Source: Ilyomonas sp965247435 (GTDB taxonomy: Bacteria; Bacteroidota; Bacteroidia; Chitinophagales; Chitinophagaceae). Taken from it: 64,000 nt of DNA. The notes beneath the pieces were generated by a model. That model did not search any database and was not told the DNA's origin. It saw nothing but the letters and a program-made list of their open reading frames with translations. Both the position numbers and the translations under genes were made by a program. The stretch is taken from positions 1,984,001 through 2,048,000 of the forward strand of contig OZ252019.1 of NCBI GenBank assembly GCA_965247435.1, given 5' to 3'. Below are positions 37,361 to 45,755 of the stretch, piece by piece; position 1 is the first letter of the stretch, and the number at the start of each line of letters is the position of its first letter.

Positions 37361-37985
37361 AATAATAGGCTTTGTAAAAGCAAAGAAAAAGGATTATGCT
37401 TTGTGAACAAGAATTGTAAATAATAGCTGTTGTTGCGTGCTGTTTAGTAGGATGTTCGTTAATTAACATACAGGAATATATGGCGCCAGCAGCCAATACC
37501 CTAAGCGTGAAGTATAGCTCATAAGTATTTAACCTTATTACAAACCAATTTTTGATTGTACTACTTAATGCAGGAAGACCAGGTAGCGAAATATTAATTT
37601 ACCGCAAAGAACAGGAGCTTAAAGAGATTTCGCAGCGTTATTCGGTGCGATATCTTTTTCTCTTTGGGTTGTTATAATTAAAACCGGCTGTTCTACATTT
37701 TGAAATACTAACCGGCTCTTAACGTGCAGCAACATAAACAGGCAGCATCTTAAATGGTTTTTTATACTACGGTTAAAAAGCAATAAGCAGGTTGCACTAA
37801 TTATAAAAAACTGTATGCTATTTGCGCTTAAAAAAGGAGCTTATTACCCTATCATATTATTAACTCCGGCTTTGCGCTTCGCGCTATCTTTTTTAAGCCC
37901 GCCTAATCCAGATCGATTGTATCAACTACAAAATTCTTTTAAAGTGGTAATTAACCATTAACCACCTGCCATTAGCTATTTTTCT
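37361..37985. other. Intergenic gap, no gene seen
   Basis: About 625 bases between two minus-strand genes. I found no supported gene or tRNA. Bases near 37601-37670 contain a CCGCAAAGAA..CTTTGGG pattern resembling the degenerate CAAAG-type repeats seen near 54.7 and 56.9 kb. Confidence 0.45.
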
Positions 37986-38510
37986 TTACTGCTGAATAGA
38001 AATACGTGTGCCTACAGGAATCATATTAAAGAGTTCTTTTACATCCTCATTCTTCATACTGATGCAGCCTTGCGTCCAGTTGTCGTATCGGTCCACGGCA
38101 AAGTCTTCGTGCGGCCAGGTGCCATGGATACCCACTCCGCCGCCTATTTTAGCGTTGGCTGGTATCAGGCCTTGTTGTTTACGCAGGTTAAACTTCTGAA
38201 GACTTTCCGCATTGGGGTAGTCGAGCATCAGCATCCGGCACCACTTCTCATGTACGCGCTTGCTCGCAATCCTAAAGTTGCCTTCGGGTGTTTCGCGGTC
38301 GCCTTCCACCATTTTATCTTTTAAATCGCTCCGGCCAAATACCACCGGGTATGTTGCCAGCCAGCCTTTTGCATCATACACCATCAGCTCGTACGACCGC
38401 TTTTTTATTACAATATAATACGCATCTGATGACGGGCCAGACGGATAAAAGAAAGACGTATTGATAACGAATAATGTAAGCAGCAGGGAAACGGCTACGC
38501 TTATTCTCAT
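37986..38510 (-). CDS. L,D-transpeptidase (YkuD) family protein
   Basis: 174 residues with an N-terminal membrane/signal segment (about 5-24). The catalytic motif is His129 (GIHGT) and Cys149 (TQGCISM), the HGT-x(n)-GC pattern of YkuD enzymes. They form 3-3 crosslinks in peptidoglycan or attach lipoproteins to it. It is close to minimal length, with no extra peptidoglycan-binding domain. Confidence 0.88.
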   Translation of the reverse strand: MRISVAVSLLLTLFVINTSFFYPSGPSSDAYYIVIKKRSYELMVYDAKGWLATYPVVFGRSDLKDKMVEGDRETPEGNFRIASKRVHEKWCRMLMLDYPNAESLQKFNLRKQQGLIPANAKIGGGVGIHGTWPHEDFAVDRYDNWTQGCISMKNEDVKELFNMIPVGTRISIQQ

Positions 38511-38657
38511 GAAATGGATATTTGCTGATAGTAACGAAGAAAAGGGCAGAAAATTATTGCCGGTTCGTAATTAGCAGGGCGAAAAAAGTATTTAACATCC
38601 GGTAAAAAAACAAGACTTGAATTATCTAATTATCAATTAACCATTAACAATATTCAC

Positions 38658-38960
38658 TCACTCATTGCTCAGCACTTTATCCAGCAGGGATGCTATCCGG
38701 TGGAGCCGTCTCGCGGTATCGCCTTCCGAAAGCATATTATTTCCCGCGCCCCGCTGCTCCGTAGCAAACCATAGGAGTACCATGGAAATATAATCCTGCA
38801 TGTCTTTACCGGCATACAGGCTTTTAAACTCCGATATTTTTTCGTTTATCAGCTTTACACTGCCGCGCACCGTTTCTTCGTCTGCCGGACTTAGCCGGAT
38901 GCGATAGGTGCGGTCGGCAATCACTACATTTACCGGTATCAGTTCGTCCATGTCATTCAT
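38658..38960 (-). CDS. zapA: Cell division protein ZapA-like
   Basis: 100 residues: the N-terminal VNVVIADRTYRIRLSPADEE followed by a long helix, ending RRLHRIASLLDKVLSNE. This is the ZapA layout, a small coiled-coil protein that bundles FtsZ at the division ring. It overlaps the upstream coiled-coil gene by 8 bases, so the pair is coupled. The start may be the ATG three codons in. Confidence 0.8.
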   Translation of the reverse strand: MNDMDELIPVNVVIADRTYRIRLSPADEETVRGSVKLINEKISEFKSLYAGKDMQDYISMVLLWFATEQRGAGNNMLSEGDTARRLHRIASLLDKVLSNE

Positions 38961-39240
38961 TTAGCAGGGCAATGCAGTTGTCTATCTCTTTCAGATAAGT
39001 ATCTATACGCTTTACAAATAGTTTCTTCTGCTCCGGGTGCCAGCCTTTGATCCCCGATTTTAAAATATCGGTCTGGCGGCGAAGGTGTTTTAGTTCCTCT
39101 TCTTTTGTTACAATCGTTTCACTCAGCTTTGCGGCTTCCGTTTGCAGCCGCAGGTTTTCTTTGCGCAGCGCCGCATATCGTTTCAATACTTCTTTCAGCT
39201 TTTGTTCAATGCTTTGAATGGGGGAATCTAATTCGCTCAT
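38953..39240 (-). CDS. Small coiled-coil protein upstream of zapA
   Basis: 95 residues, nearly all heptad-like coiled coil (SIEQKLKEVLKRYAALRKEN, LSETIVTKEEELKHLRRQTD). It overlaps zapA and is found in the same place in many Bacteroidota, suggesting a partner in cell division similar in style to ZapB. No direct homology to ZapB can be claimed from reading alone. Confidence 0.7.
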   Translation of the reverse strand: MSELDSPIQSIEQKLKEVLKRYAALRKENLRLQTEAAKLSETIVTKEEELKHLRRQTDILKSGIKGWHPEQKKLFVKRIDTYLKEIDNCIALLNE

Positions 39241-39602
39241 AAAAAATGGGTTGTGATTGGGAGCGAAAAATTAGGGGTTTTAAATGAAAACAGAAATATT
39301 TTGAACGCTATAGTTTGTTAAACCATCAGGCCCGTTTGCATTCTGAAAATACGTAACAGATCATAAGTAGCTATACATTACCCTTTGTTATTTTTTTTAT
39401 AGAAAGTGGAGAACGAAAAAAGCGGCATGAAAACGATATACCCCACTTTTTCCTGAAACGCTATGACTGAGCTTTTATACTGCTATGAATAGTGCAGCAA
39501 TACGGCTACACTATTGCAAAGAACTTAGCGGATAACAATATGGATTTAATTGTATCAGATTTTTATCACCAGCATATTTGTGTGCTTTTTTTGCCGCAAT
39601 TA
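39241..39602. other. Intergenic gap, no gene seen
   Basis: About 360 bases between minus-strand genes. No tRNA, strong hairpin or coding frame was recognised. Confidence 0.5.
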
Positions 39603-40628
39603 TTAATACTGGAAGAAGATTTCGGTAGCACCGTAGCCAAAGCGCGGGTCGTACTGGTTTACAAAATATTTTACTTCCTTTTTTGTTTTCAATATTTCAT
39701 GTATCTCTTCTTTCAGCCGGCCGCTGCCCACACCATGTATTACTACCAGTTGGGGCTGTCGGTGCGCTATAGCCAGCTCATACCATTTATCAAACTCGCT
39801 CAACTGCAGTCCTAAGATTTCGAGGTTGCTCATGTGTTGCCAGTCGTCAATCAGTTTTTCCATGTGCAGGTCTATAATGGTGCGGGCAGGCGGCAGGTTT
39901 TGCCGCACTTTAGCGGCATCGTATATTTTAATGCCTTTTGCAGCCAGCGGACTTAATTCAATGGCATTATCCGCTGTTTTATCGGGATAAGCAGCAAAAA
40001 GCGGATAGGAGATGGTAGGCTGGTTAGTCTCTTTTATTTCCTCAATTTTTTTAAACATTTGCTTTGCCTTCACTTTTACGCCGGTTTCAAAATATTCCGC
40101 TTTCTTTTTTTCGGGTGTAATGAGCGAAAATTCAAAGTCGAAAGACGGCCCGTCGTTGAGGCTTTCAAAAGAAACATCATGGAGGTAAAAGTCTTTTCCG
40201 CCGGGCACTTCACCTTTCAGCTCAAAATCTGTTTTGCCAAAAAACTGTTGCTTATAAATAAAATTGTAGCCGGCCGGCGTGCGGTTGATGAGGTACAGTT
40301 TAAACAGTTCCACCACTTCATCATTAAACTCATCCATCGTAAATTTTGGTATAAACGACAGCCATACGCCTGCTGCCGCCTGTATATTGGTTTGCGGCTG
40401 CTTTTCCTTCGGCAACTGGTCTATGTACTGCTTCGGCTTTTTCTTTTCGGGTACTACTGTTTTTTTGGTAAAGCGGTGGAAATACGGAAAGTCTATCTGG
40501 TCGGTATAGGCCGGGAACTTAACGCCGCGCACTTCTATCATCACCATTTTATCGTTCATTATTTCTATCACTTTACCTTCCTCGTTGCTGTGCAGCACAA
40601 TTATATCATCGCCCAACTGGTATTTCAT
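39603..40628 (-). CDS. DUF2027/Smr-domain protein
   Basis: 341 residues from ATG 40628 (MKYQLGDDIIVLHSNEEG). The N-terminal part is the KOW-like/DUF2027 segment of Bacteroidota. The C-terminal ~85 residues form a Smr domain: IIDLHMEKL at its start and VVIHGVGSGRLKEEI, the nuclease-linked GxG motif, near the end. Smr domains nick RNA or DNA in MutS2 relatives. The upstream in-frame residues to 40721 are not family-like and are left out. Confidence 0.85.
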   Translation of the reverse strand: MKYQLGDDIIVLHSNEEGKVIEIMNDKMVMIEVRGVKFPAYTDQIDFPYFHRFTKKTVVPEKKKPKQYIDQLPKEKQPQTNIQAAAGVWLSFIPKFTMDEFNDEVVELFKLYLINRTPAGYNFIYKQQFFGKTDFELKGEVPGGKDFYLHDVSFESLNDGPSFDFEFSLITPEKKKAEYFETGVKVKAKQMFKKIEEIKETNQPTISYPLFAAYPDKTADNAIELSPLAAKGIKIYDAAKVRQNLPPARTIIDLHMEKLIDDWQHMSNLEILGLQLSEFDKWYELAIAHRQPQLVVIHGVGSGRLKEEIHEILKTKKEVKYFVNQYDPRFGYGATEIFFQY

Positions 40629-41265
40629 GCCGGCAAAGTTAAGCCCCTTGCAATAGTAATAGAATGGATAAAGTGTGAAGAGGAAGGCAATAGGTTTCCC
40701 TGATCTTCCATTGCGCTTCATAGAAGGAGTTGCAAAGCCTTATTGTTGGCCGGCTGGGGCAAGCCAGCGCTGTAAAACTTATCTTGAGGGCGGCAATCAT
40801 TTTACGCGCTGGTACACCAGGAGATAGGAAATGCCTGGTTGGAAAAAAGGCGGTTATTTCTACAATTAACAGGCCTTAAAGACAAAGAAACAGAGCTCTT
40901 ATCTGCACCGGCACAGGATGCAACCAACATTTTTAGCTTATATCCAGTTTAAAAAGTCCACTAAAAAATTTATTTTAGGCCGTTTCTATTTTTGAAAGTG
41001 TACTGTTTGAAATTTTTTAGTGGACTTCTTTTTTGGAAAAGCAATAAAATATTCTTTCAAAAACCTCGCAAAGGAGGGATTGGTACTAAGATCAACTCTT
41101 CCTGCCATTTATCTACTGGTTAATCCTTAATACATTTGTGTATTTGCGACACAAACAATCTAAAAAGGCGAATACCAACCTGTTGATAATTAATAGCACA
41201 AAAAATTTTATGTTTCGGCTAATTGTGATAATTTTTGCGTTGTGTGCAATTTTACAACAAGCATT
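40629..41265. other. Intergenic gap at the left edge of the accessory island
   Basis: About 640 bases. It contains the long inverted repeat at 40954-41027, and base composition becomes visibly A+T richer to the right. No gene is supported. Confidence 0.5.
40954..41027. repeat. 18-base perfect inverted repeat with 38-base interior
   Basis: AAGTCCACTAAAAAATTT (40954-40971) faces its exact complement at 41010-41027. The interior is A+T rich and non-coding. Such a short element with perfect ends could be a MITE-like remnant or a terminator-like structure, and it marks the border between core genes and the cassette island. Confidence 0.7.
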
Positions 41266-41859
41266 ATGATAGTAAGAAGCATTTTGAGTATAAAAAGAGA
41301 AGAAAAGCGTAATCATCCAGAAACTATTTACTTCAAAGAAAGGGTAAACGCTTTTTTAAAAAATGCCAAACCTGAGATCGAATATGCAATAAAAAGGGAT
41401 TTAGCGACTATGACCAGCATGCCCTTTTATAAGGATCGACCCAAAATTGTTAAATTCAATATGGCTCCAATAGATTTAATTTGTGAATACGCTAATCTTT
41501 TTATAACCTGTGATGACAAGAATTTCATTACTGAACTTATTAAGAGATTGAGCGTTAACCAGTATCAAACAATAAGAAAAGCAGCACCCAAATTTGGTAA
41601 GAAAAAAGATATTTGGGAGCATGCAATTCCAGCAAAAGTAATTGTCGAAGAATTAACCACTATGGTGTTGAATAAAGATTTAACTGCTTTACGAAGGATG
41701 TTAGAAATTTATCAACTTGCCGGACAGCGGAGCCTTACAAAAGAGCAAAACAAACTATTAGATCAGTACAGAAGTTCCATGCCTCCGGAATGGGATTGGA
41801 GACTGGAAAGTGTCAATCCTCTGGCAAGACATACGGCAGTTGGGATTATTCACGAGTAA
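41266..41859 (+). CDS. Unknown cassette-borne protein
   Basis: 197 residues from ATG 41266. It is soluble and Lys-rich, with no signal peptide. A central KKDIWEHAIPAKVIVEELTT segment and the C-terminal MPPEWDWRLESVNPLARHTA are the only striking stretches; the WEHAIP part is vaguely reminiscent of nuclease or toxin-type proteins, but no family can be assigned. It is directly followed, 6 bases after the stop, by attC-like site A, which suggests that gene and site move as one cassette. Confidence 0.75.
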   Translation: MIVRSILSIKREEKRNHPETIYFKERVNAFLKNAKPEIEYAIKRDLATMTSMPFYKDRPKIVKFNMAPIDLICEYANLFITCDDKNFITELIKRLSVNQYQTIRKAAPKFGKKKDIWEHAIPAKVIVEELTTMVLNKDLTALRRMLEIYQLAGQRSLTKEQNKLLDQYRSSMPPEWDWRLESVNPLARHTAVGIIHE

Positions 41860-41865
41860 AAACTG

Positions 41866-42064
41866 CACACAACAAAAGTATTGCTACAAATGGGCGTACA
41901 GAAGGTCAATCAGCTGCAAATCGCTACTGTACTGCATCCGGGCTTGACGGAATTCTACTCAACATTTAGTTGTTACCTTGTACTTTTAATTCACCATTCG
42001 GTTGCAGTTGCGGGCAGACACAGCAACAAATATCCCACCATCGGCAATACTAGTTCGTTGCCTG
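41866..42064. repeat. attC-like cassette site A
   Basis: The left arm starts CACACAACAAAAGTATTGC and the right arm ends GGCAATACTAGTTCGTTGCC. AGTATTGC (41877-41884) pairs exactly with GCAATACT (42044-42051), and outer CAAC pairs with GTTG. The interior carries GGGCTTGACGGAATTC (41940) and CAGTTGCGGGCAGACA (42005), modules also found in sites C and D. The layout matches integron recombination sites, though the ends differ from the textbook GTTRRRY core. Confidence 0.65.
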
Positions 42065-42127
42065 CAACTTTTGACAATCTCACGTCCTAAAATAGGTTGA
42101 CCAAAAATTCAACAACTATTGGTCAAC

Positions 42128-42511
42128 ATGAGCACACAGAAAACAAAGCCTTGTCCAAAAAGAAGCGGCAAACAAGTCAGCTTCGACTTCAAACTTTCCG
42201 TCATTGACGAAATCAGCAATGGTCTTATCAGTGCAAACTATGCTTCAAAAAAGTACAATATTTCAAGAAGCACCATTGCTTACTGGATGAAAAAATTATC
42301 TTCCTGTTTACAAACAAAAAAAGGCATGAGCAAGAATGATGAAATCAAAAAGCTTAAAGAGCGCATTGAAGAACTTGAGTTCATTAAAGAATTTCAGCAG
42401 GATATGATTGTGGAGTTTGAAAAGGTTACCGGCGAGGAACTTTCAAAAAAGTTTTTACCCGAACACTTAGCACAAGAGATACAGCGCAAGAAGAAAAAGC
42501 TTACAAAGTAA
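42128..42511 (+). CDS. IS3-family transposase OrfA
   Basis: 127 residues from ATG 42128. The helix-turn-helix region VSFDFKLSVIDEISNGLISA, then YNISRSTIAYWMKKL, is followed by a leucine-zipper-like helix (KLKERIEELEFIKEFQQDMI). It binds the element ends. Its 3' end runs into AAGAAAAAGC (42489 on), a slippery A-run from which a -1 shift would enter the OrfB frame. Confidence 0.88.
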   Translation: MSTQKTKPCPKRSGKQVSFDFKLSVIDEISNGLISANYASKKYNISRSTIAYWMKKLSSCLQTKKGMSKNDEIKKLKERIEELEFIKEFQQDMIVEFEKVTGEELSKKFLPEHLAQEIQRKKKKLTK

Positions 42512-42525
42512 AATGGCTGTATGAA

Positions 42526-43431
42526 GTGTTCGGGATAACAAAACAGGCTTATTACAAAAGAATTAAAACCGCTAAACAAAAAGAAATGCAGGCAGAGCAG
42601 ATTAAGAAAATAATTGAGCCTATCCGCAAGCGAATGCCTCGGTACGGAACAAAAAAACTGCATCTTGATATTAAAGATGACCTTAAAAATGTAAGTATTA
42701 AAATGGGCAGGGATGCTTTTTTTACCTTTGCCAGGCATCACCGTTTGCTCGTTCCCAGAACAAAGCGGTGCTTTATTACTACCGATTCAAAACACTTTTT
42801 TTACACCTCGCCCAATCTTATTAAAAGCCTTGTTCCCACTCATTCCGAGCAGGTCTTTGTAAACGATATTACGTATGTAAAACTGCAGGACGGCTATGTT
42901 TACGTTGCATTGGTTACTGACCTGTATTCAAAAAAAGTGATGGGTTATAAATTGGATGATAACATGAAAACACAACTCGTTAAAGATGCACTGCAGATGG
43001 CACTGAATAATTGCGAACATAACCGGGAAACAATCATTCATCACAGCGACAGGGGCATCCAGTATTGCTGTCCTGACTACAGTGAGTTTGCTCAAAGCAA
43101 TAGAATGATTTTAAGCACCACAGAAAAATACGACCCGTATGAGAATGCTGTTGCCGAACGCATCAACGGTATACTAAAATATGAGTTTGGATTAATCAAA
43201 ACCATTCCTTCCATTGATATTGCAAATAAAATGCTTACGCAGGCAGTGGAGATTTACAACAGGGAAAGAAGGCATTACTCTCTTGAAATGCAGACACCTG
43301 ACTTTGCGCATACACATCAAAAGCATAAGTATAAAAGCTATAAAAAGCAATTGCTGAACAACGAACAAAAGATGAACATAAGTACTGCAGCTTTATCCAC
43401 AAACGGCGAACGAAAATCATCCAAAAATTGA
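42526..43431 (+). CDS. IS3-family transposase OrfB (DDE integrase core)
   Basis: 301 residues from GTG 42526; the frame is open further upstream (KAYKVKWLYEV), consistent with production as an OrfAB fusion by -1 frameshifting. The rve-type catalytic residues are visible: Asp in VNDITYV, Asp in HHSDRGIQY and Glu in NAVAERING. The C-terminal YNRERRHYSLEMQTP is typical of IS3 elements. It appears intact, so the element may still move. Confidence 0.9.
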   Translation: MFGITKQAYYKRIKTAKQKEMQAEQIKKIIEPIRKRMPRYGTKKLHLDIKDDLKNVSIKMGRDAFFTFARHHRLLVPRTKRCFITTDSKHFFYTSPNLIKSLVPTHSEQVFVNDITYVKLQDGYVYVALVTDLYSKKVMGYKLDDNMKTQLVKDALQMALNNCEHNRETIIHHSDRGIQYCCPDYSEFAQSNRMILSTTEKYDPYENAVAERINGILKYEFGLIKTIPSIDIANKMLTQAVEIYNRERRHYSLEMQTPDFAHTHQKHKYKSYKKQLLNNEQKMNISTAALSTNGERKSSKN

Positions 43432-43601
43432 AGAGAGCCGTTTAGTGGATAAAGTATTTGAAAAACGAAAGCCGATAAAAACAATCCCATAATTTTGAGC
43501 ATACTTAACCATATTTCTTAACCAAAAATGGTCAACCTATTTCAGGACAAGACAGTGGTTTCAAAGTTCTATTGCAACGCTGTCACCAAATTTAATGTTT
43601 T

Positions 43602-43716
43602 ATTGGAAACTCTTTTTTTGTTTTAAAAAGTGATTGTTTTTCTGTTTAAAATGAGGGAAGCTTTTTACACTTCCCATCACTTTTCAAAAGCCTGTTTGTT
43701 CGCTGTGGTTTCCAAT
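43602..43716. repeat. Nested three-level palindrome
   Basis: ATTGGAAAC (43602-43610) pairs with GTTTCCAAT (43708-43716), AAAAGTGAT (43626-43634) with ATCACTTTT (43676-43684), and GGGAAG (43655-43660) with CTTCCC (43670-43675). It lies between the IS3 end and the IS30 transposase stop, so it may be the terminator and terminal structure of the IS30 element or a remnant of an interrupted cassette site. Confidence 0.65.
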
Positions 43717-43739
43717 CTCCAGCCACACAGGTAAAAGAT

Positions 43740-44741
43740 TTATGCAATTTGGGTTAGTATCATTTCTTCAAAAACTTCTTTGGGAGTTCGGTAATCAAGC
43801 ACGTGTCTTGGTCGTTCATTTAGCTGGTTTTGCACCTCTTTTAAACGTGCTGTTGAAATGGTACTAAAGTCTGTTCCTGCAGGAAAATAATCTCTTATCA
43901 ATCCGTTACTATTTTCATTGGTTGGTCTTTCCCACGGGCTGTAGGGGTGTGTAAAATAAACTTGTATTTTGGTGTTCTTTGTAAAGAGTTTATGCTGTGC
44001 CATCTCGGTGCCATTATCGTAGGTCATTGTCTTTTTCATCTGCGCTGGTATTGACCTGAATTCTTTTTCAAAAGCCTTGCGCACTGTAGTGGCATCTCTT
44101 GCCTTTAGGGGTACTATAATGATGGTGCGTGTAGTGCGCTCAACCAGCGTCCCTATTGCACTTGAGCGTTCTTTACCCATTACCAGATCGCCTTCCCAAT
44201 GACCTGGTATAAGCCTGCCTTTTACTTCTTCAGGACGTTCGTCTATACGTATGGGATCTTGTATAGTTGTGCGTTTATCAGCTCCCCTGCGCACGTTTCC
44301 ACGATACTTTCTTTTCTGCCTGAGCTCTGATATTAGCAAGCTTTTTAGCTCTTTTTTACTGTGCAGATAGATGTACAAATAAATGGCTTCGTGAGAGATC
44401 TGCATTGCTTTGTTTTGTGGAAATTTTCTTTTTAAAATCCTGTGTATCAGCCACGGCGACCACCTCAGCTCAAGTTTGTCTAATACATATTGTTCAAGCT
44501 CCACACACTGCCTTATTTTGGTCTTGCCACTACGGCGATTACTAACACTGCTCACGGCAAGCCGTTCGCCTTCAATAGCTTTATAACCCTCTCTGCCTTG
44601 TTTATTTACCTCCCGGCTGACAGTGCTTTTATTGCGACCTAAGACCTCACTAATCTCGCTATAACTCTTTTTATGACTTACTAACTTTTCAATCTCTATC
44701 CGTTCTATCAAGGATAAACGACCATAGTTTTTTCCCATCAT
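43740..44741 (-). CDS. IS30-family transposase
   Basis: 333 residues. An N-terminal HTH reads LSLIERIEIEKLV and GRNKSTVSREV. The DDE residues are visible as Asp in GHWEGDLVMG, Asp in MTYDNGTEM and Glu in RPTNENSNGLIRDYFP, the IS30 signature. The C-terminus has NERPRHVLDYRTPKEVF. It is full length and intact. It points against the cassette genes and separates the first cassette from the methylase cassette. Confidence 0.93.
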   Translation of the reverse strand: MMGKNYGRLSLIERIEIEKLVSHKKSYSEISEVLGRNKSTVSREVNKQGREGYKAIEGERLAVSSVSNRRSGKTKIRQCVELEQYVLDKLELRWSPWLIHRILKRKFPQNKAMQISHEAIYLYIYLHSKKELKSLLISELRQKRKYRGNVRRGADKRTTIQDPIRIDERPEEVKGRLIPGHWEGDLVMGKERSSAIGTLVERTTRTIIIVPLKARDATTVRKAFEKEFRSIPAQMKKTMTYDNGTEMAQHKLFTKNTKIQVYFTHPYSPWERPTNENSNGLIRDYFPAGTDFSTISTARLKEVQNQLNERPRHVLDYRTPKEVFEEMILTQIA

Positions 44742-44846
44742 ACAAGATAAGTTTTTTAGGCTTAGCGTTGCGTTAGATTATTGAACCGGCGGTTACTGAC
44801 CGCTGTGCCAAGACAAAACAGTATTTTTGAACTTCAAACTTGACAG

Positions 44847-45755
44847 ATGAAATTACCTCACCCAATACCATATCAGGGAAGCAAACGGAACTTGGCTGAC
44901 CAGATTTTGCGGTATTTCCCAGGCATTTTTGATAGATTGGTTGAGCCATTTGCAGGGTCAGCAGCTATTACTATTGCGTCAGCTTATTATTTCAAGGCTA
45001 ATAAATTCATCATTAACGACATCAACGAACCGCTGACACAACTTTGGGACAACATAATAAACCGTCCAAAAGAAGTTGTAAAGCTGTATTATGATATATG
45101 GCATGGACAATTAGGCAACGAAGAACAATACTATTATCAGATCCGGGAGAAATTCAATGAAACCAAGCAGCCTGAATATCTGCTTTTTCTTTTGGCTAAG
45201 TGTGTAAAAGCAGCAGTAAGATATAATGCGCAAGGCGGCTTTAACCAAAGCCCCGACAAACGGCGGTTAGGCAGAAATCCGCAGATGATGCGGGATGATA
45301 TTTTGCGTGTATCGCAACTATTAAAAGGCAAGACGGAAATATTTTCTTCTGACTATCAAAACATTCTTGACTTGACGACATCAGAAGACTTAGTGTATAT
45401 GGACCCGCCTTATCAGGGCACGGGCATGAACGGCGGCTTCAACTATGCAGGCAATATTGAGTTTGACAACTTCGTGATTTCTTTGTTTGAGCTTAATAAC
45501 CGAAATGTACCATTCATTCTTAGCTACGACGGCAGGACAGGTGACAAAACTTATGGTATTACATTGCCTGAAAAACTCAATCTGACCAAAATAGAGATTA
45601 ATGCGGGACGTTCTACCCAGGCAACGCTATTGAACCGCAGTGAAATAACTTACGAAGCAGTTTTCTTATCGCCAGCGTTGACAAACAAAATTGATTTGCA
45701 GAAAATAACAGGTAACGAGATTATTCAAACAGACCTTTTTGCAAATCATGGCTAA
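44847..45755 (+). CDS. D12-class N6-adenine DNA methyltransferase
   Basis: 302 residues. The AdoMet motif is VEPFAGSAA (about 32-40) and the catalytic DPPY is at 186-189 (VYMDPPYQGTGM), the D12/Dam-type order. The N-terminal IPYQGSKRNLADQILRYFP is the family opening. It overlaps the HNH gene by 8 bases (ATGGCTAA), so the two are coupled and most likely form a type II restriction-modification pair in which this enzyme protects host DNA. Recognition sequence unknown. Confidence 0.9.
   Translation: MKLPHPIPYQGSKRNLADQILRYFPGIFDRLVEPFAGSAAITIASAYYFKANKFIINDINEPLTQLWDNIINRPKEVVKLYYDIWHGQLGNEEQYYYQIREKFNETKQPEYLLFLLAKCVKAAVRYNAQGGFNQSPDKRRLGRNPQMMRDDILRVSQLLKGKTEIFSSDYQNILDLTTSEDLVYMDPPYQGTGMNGGFNYAGNIEFDNFVISLFELNNRNVPFILSYDGRTGDKTYGITLPEKLNLTKIEINAGRSTQATLLNRSEITYEAVFLSPALTNKIDLQKITGNEIIQTDLFANHG

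Larger units (their letters stand above)
42083..43549 (+). mobile_element. IS3-family insertion sequence
   Basis: Two overlapping-frame transposase genes are flanked by 20-base near-perfect ends: GTCCTAAAATAGGTTGACCA (42084-42103) and TGGTCAACCTATTTCAGGAC (43529-43548), one mismatch. Extending by one base gives CG and CA ends, so the left terminal T appears changed. No target duplication is visible. It lies just right of attC-like site A. Confidence 0.85.
43574..44771 (-). mobile_element. IS30-family insertion sequence (ends uncertain)
   Basis: The element is defined by its transposase. Candidate ends are GCAACGCT (43574-43581) and AGCGTTGC (44764-44771), an 8-base inverted match with weak similarity beyond. 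These could instead be arms of a cassette site split by the insertion, since GTTAGATTATTGAAC follows directly at 44772. No target duplication is obvious. Confidence 0.55.

Noticed and set aside
37561..37680. CAAAG-rich strip considered as a CRISPR or tRNA remnant
   Set aside because: There is no regular spacing, no repeat longer than a few bases and no cloverleaf; at most it resembles the degenerate intergenic repeats.
39241..39602. Possible 6S RNA near zapA
   Set aside because: 6S RNA often lies near zapA in other bacteria, but I could not see the required long bulged hairpin here.
40059..40703. Plus-strand frame opposite the Smr gene
   Set aside because: Rich in Phe/Tyr/His as expected for an antisense frame, with no motif; the Smr gene explains the region.
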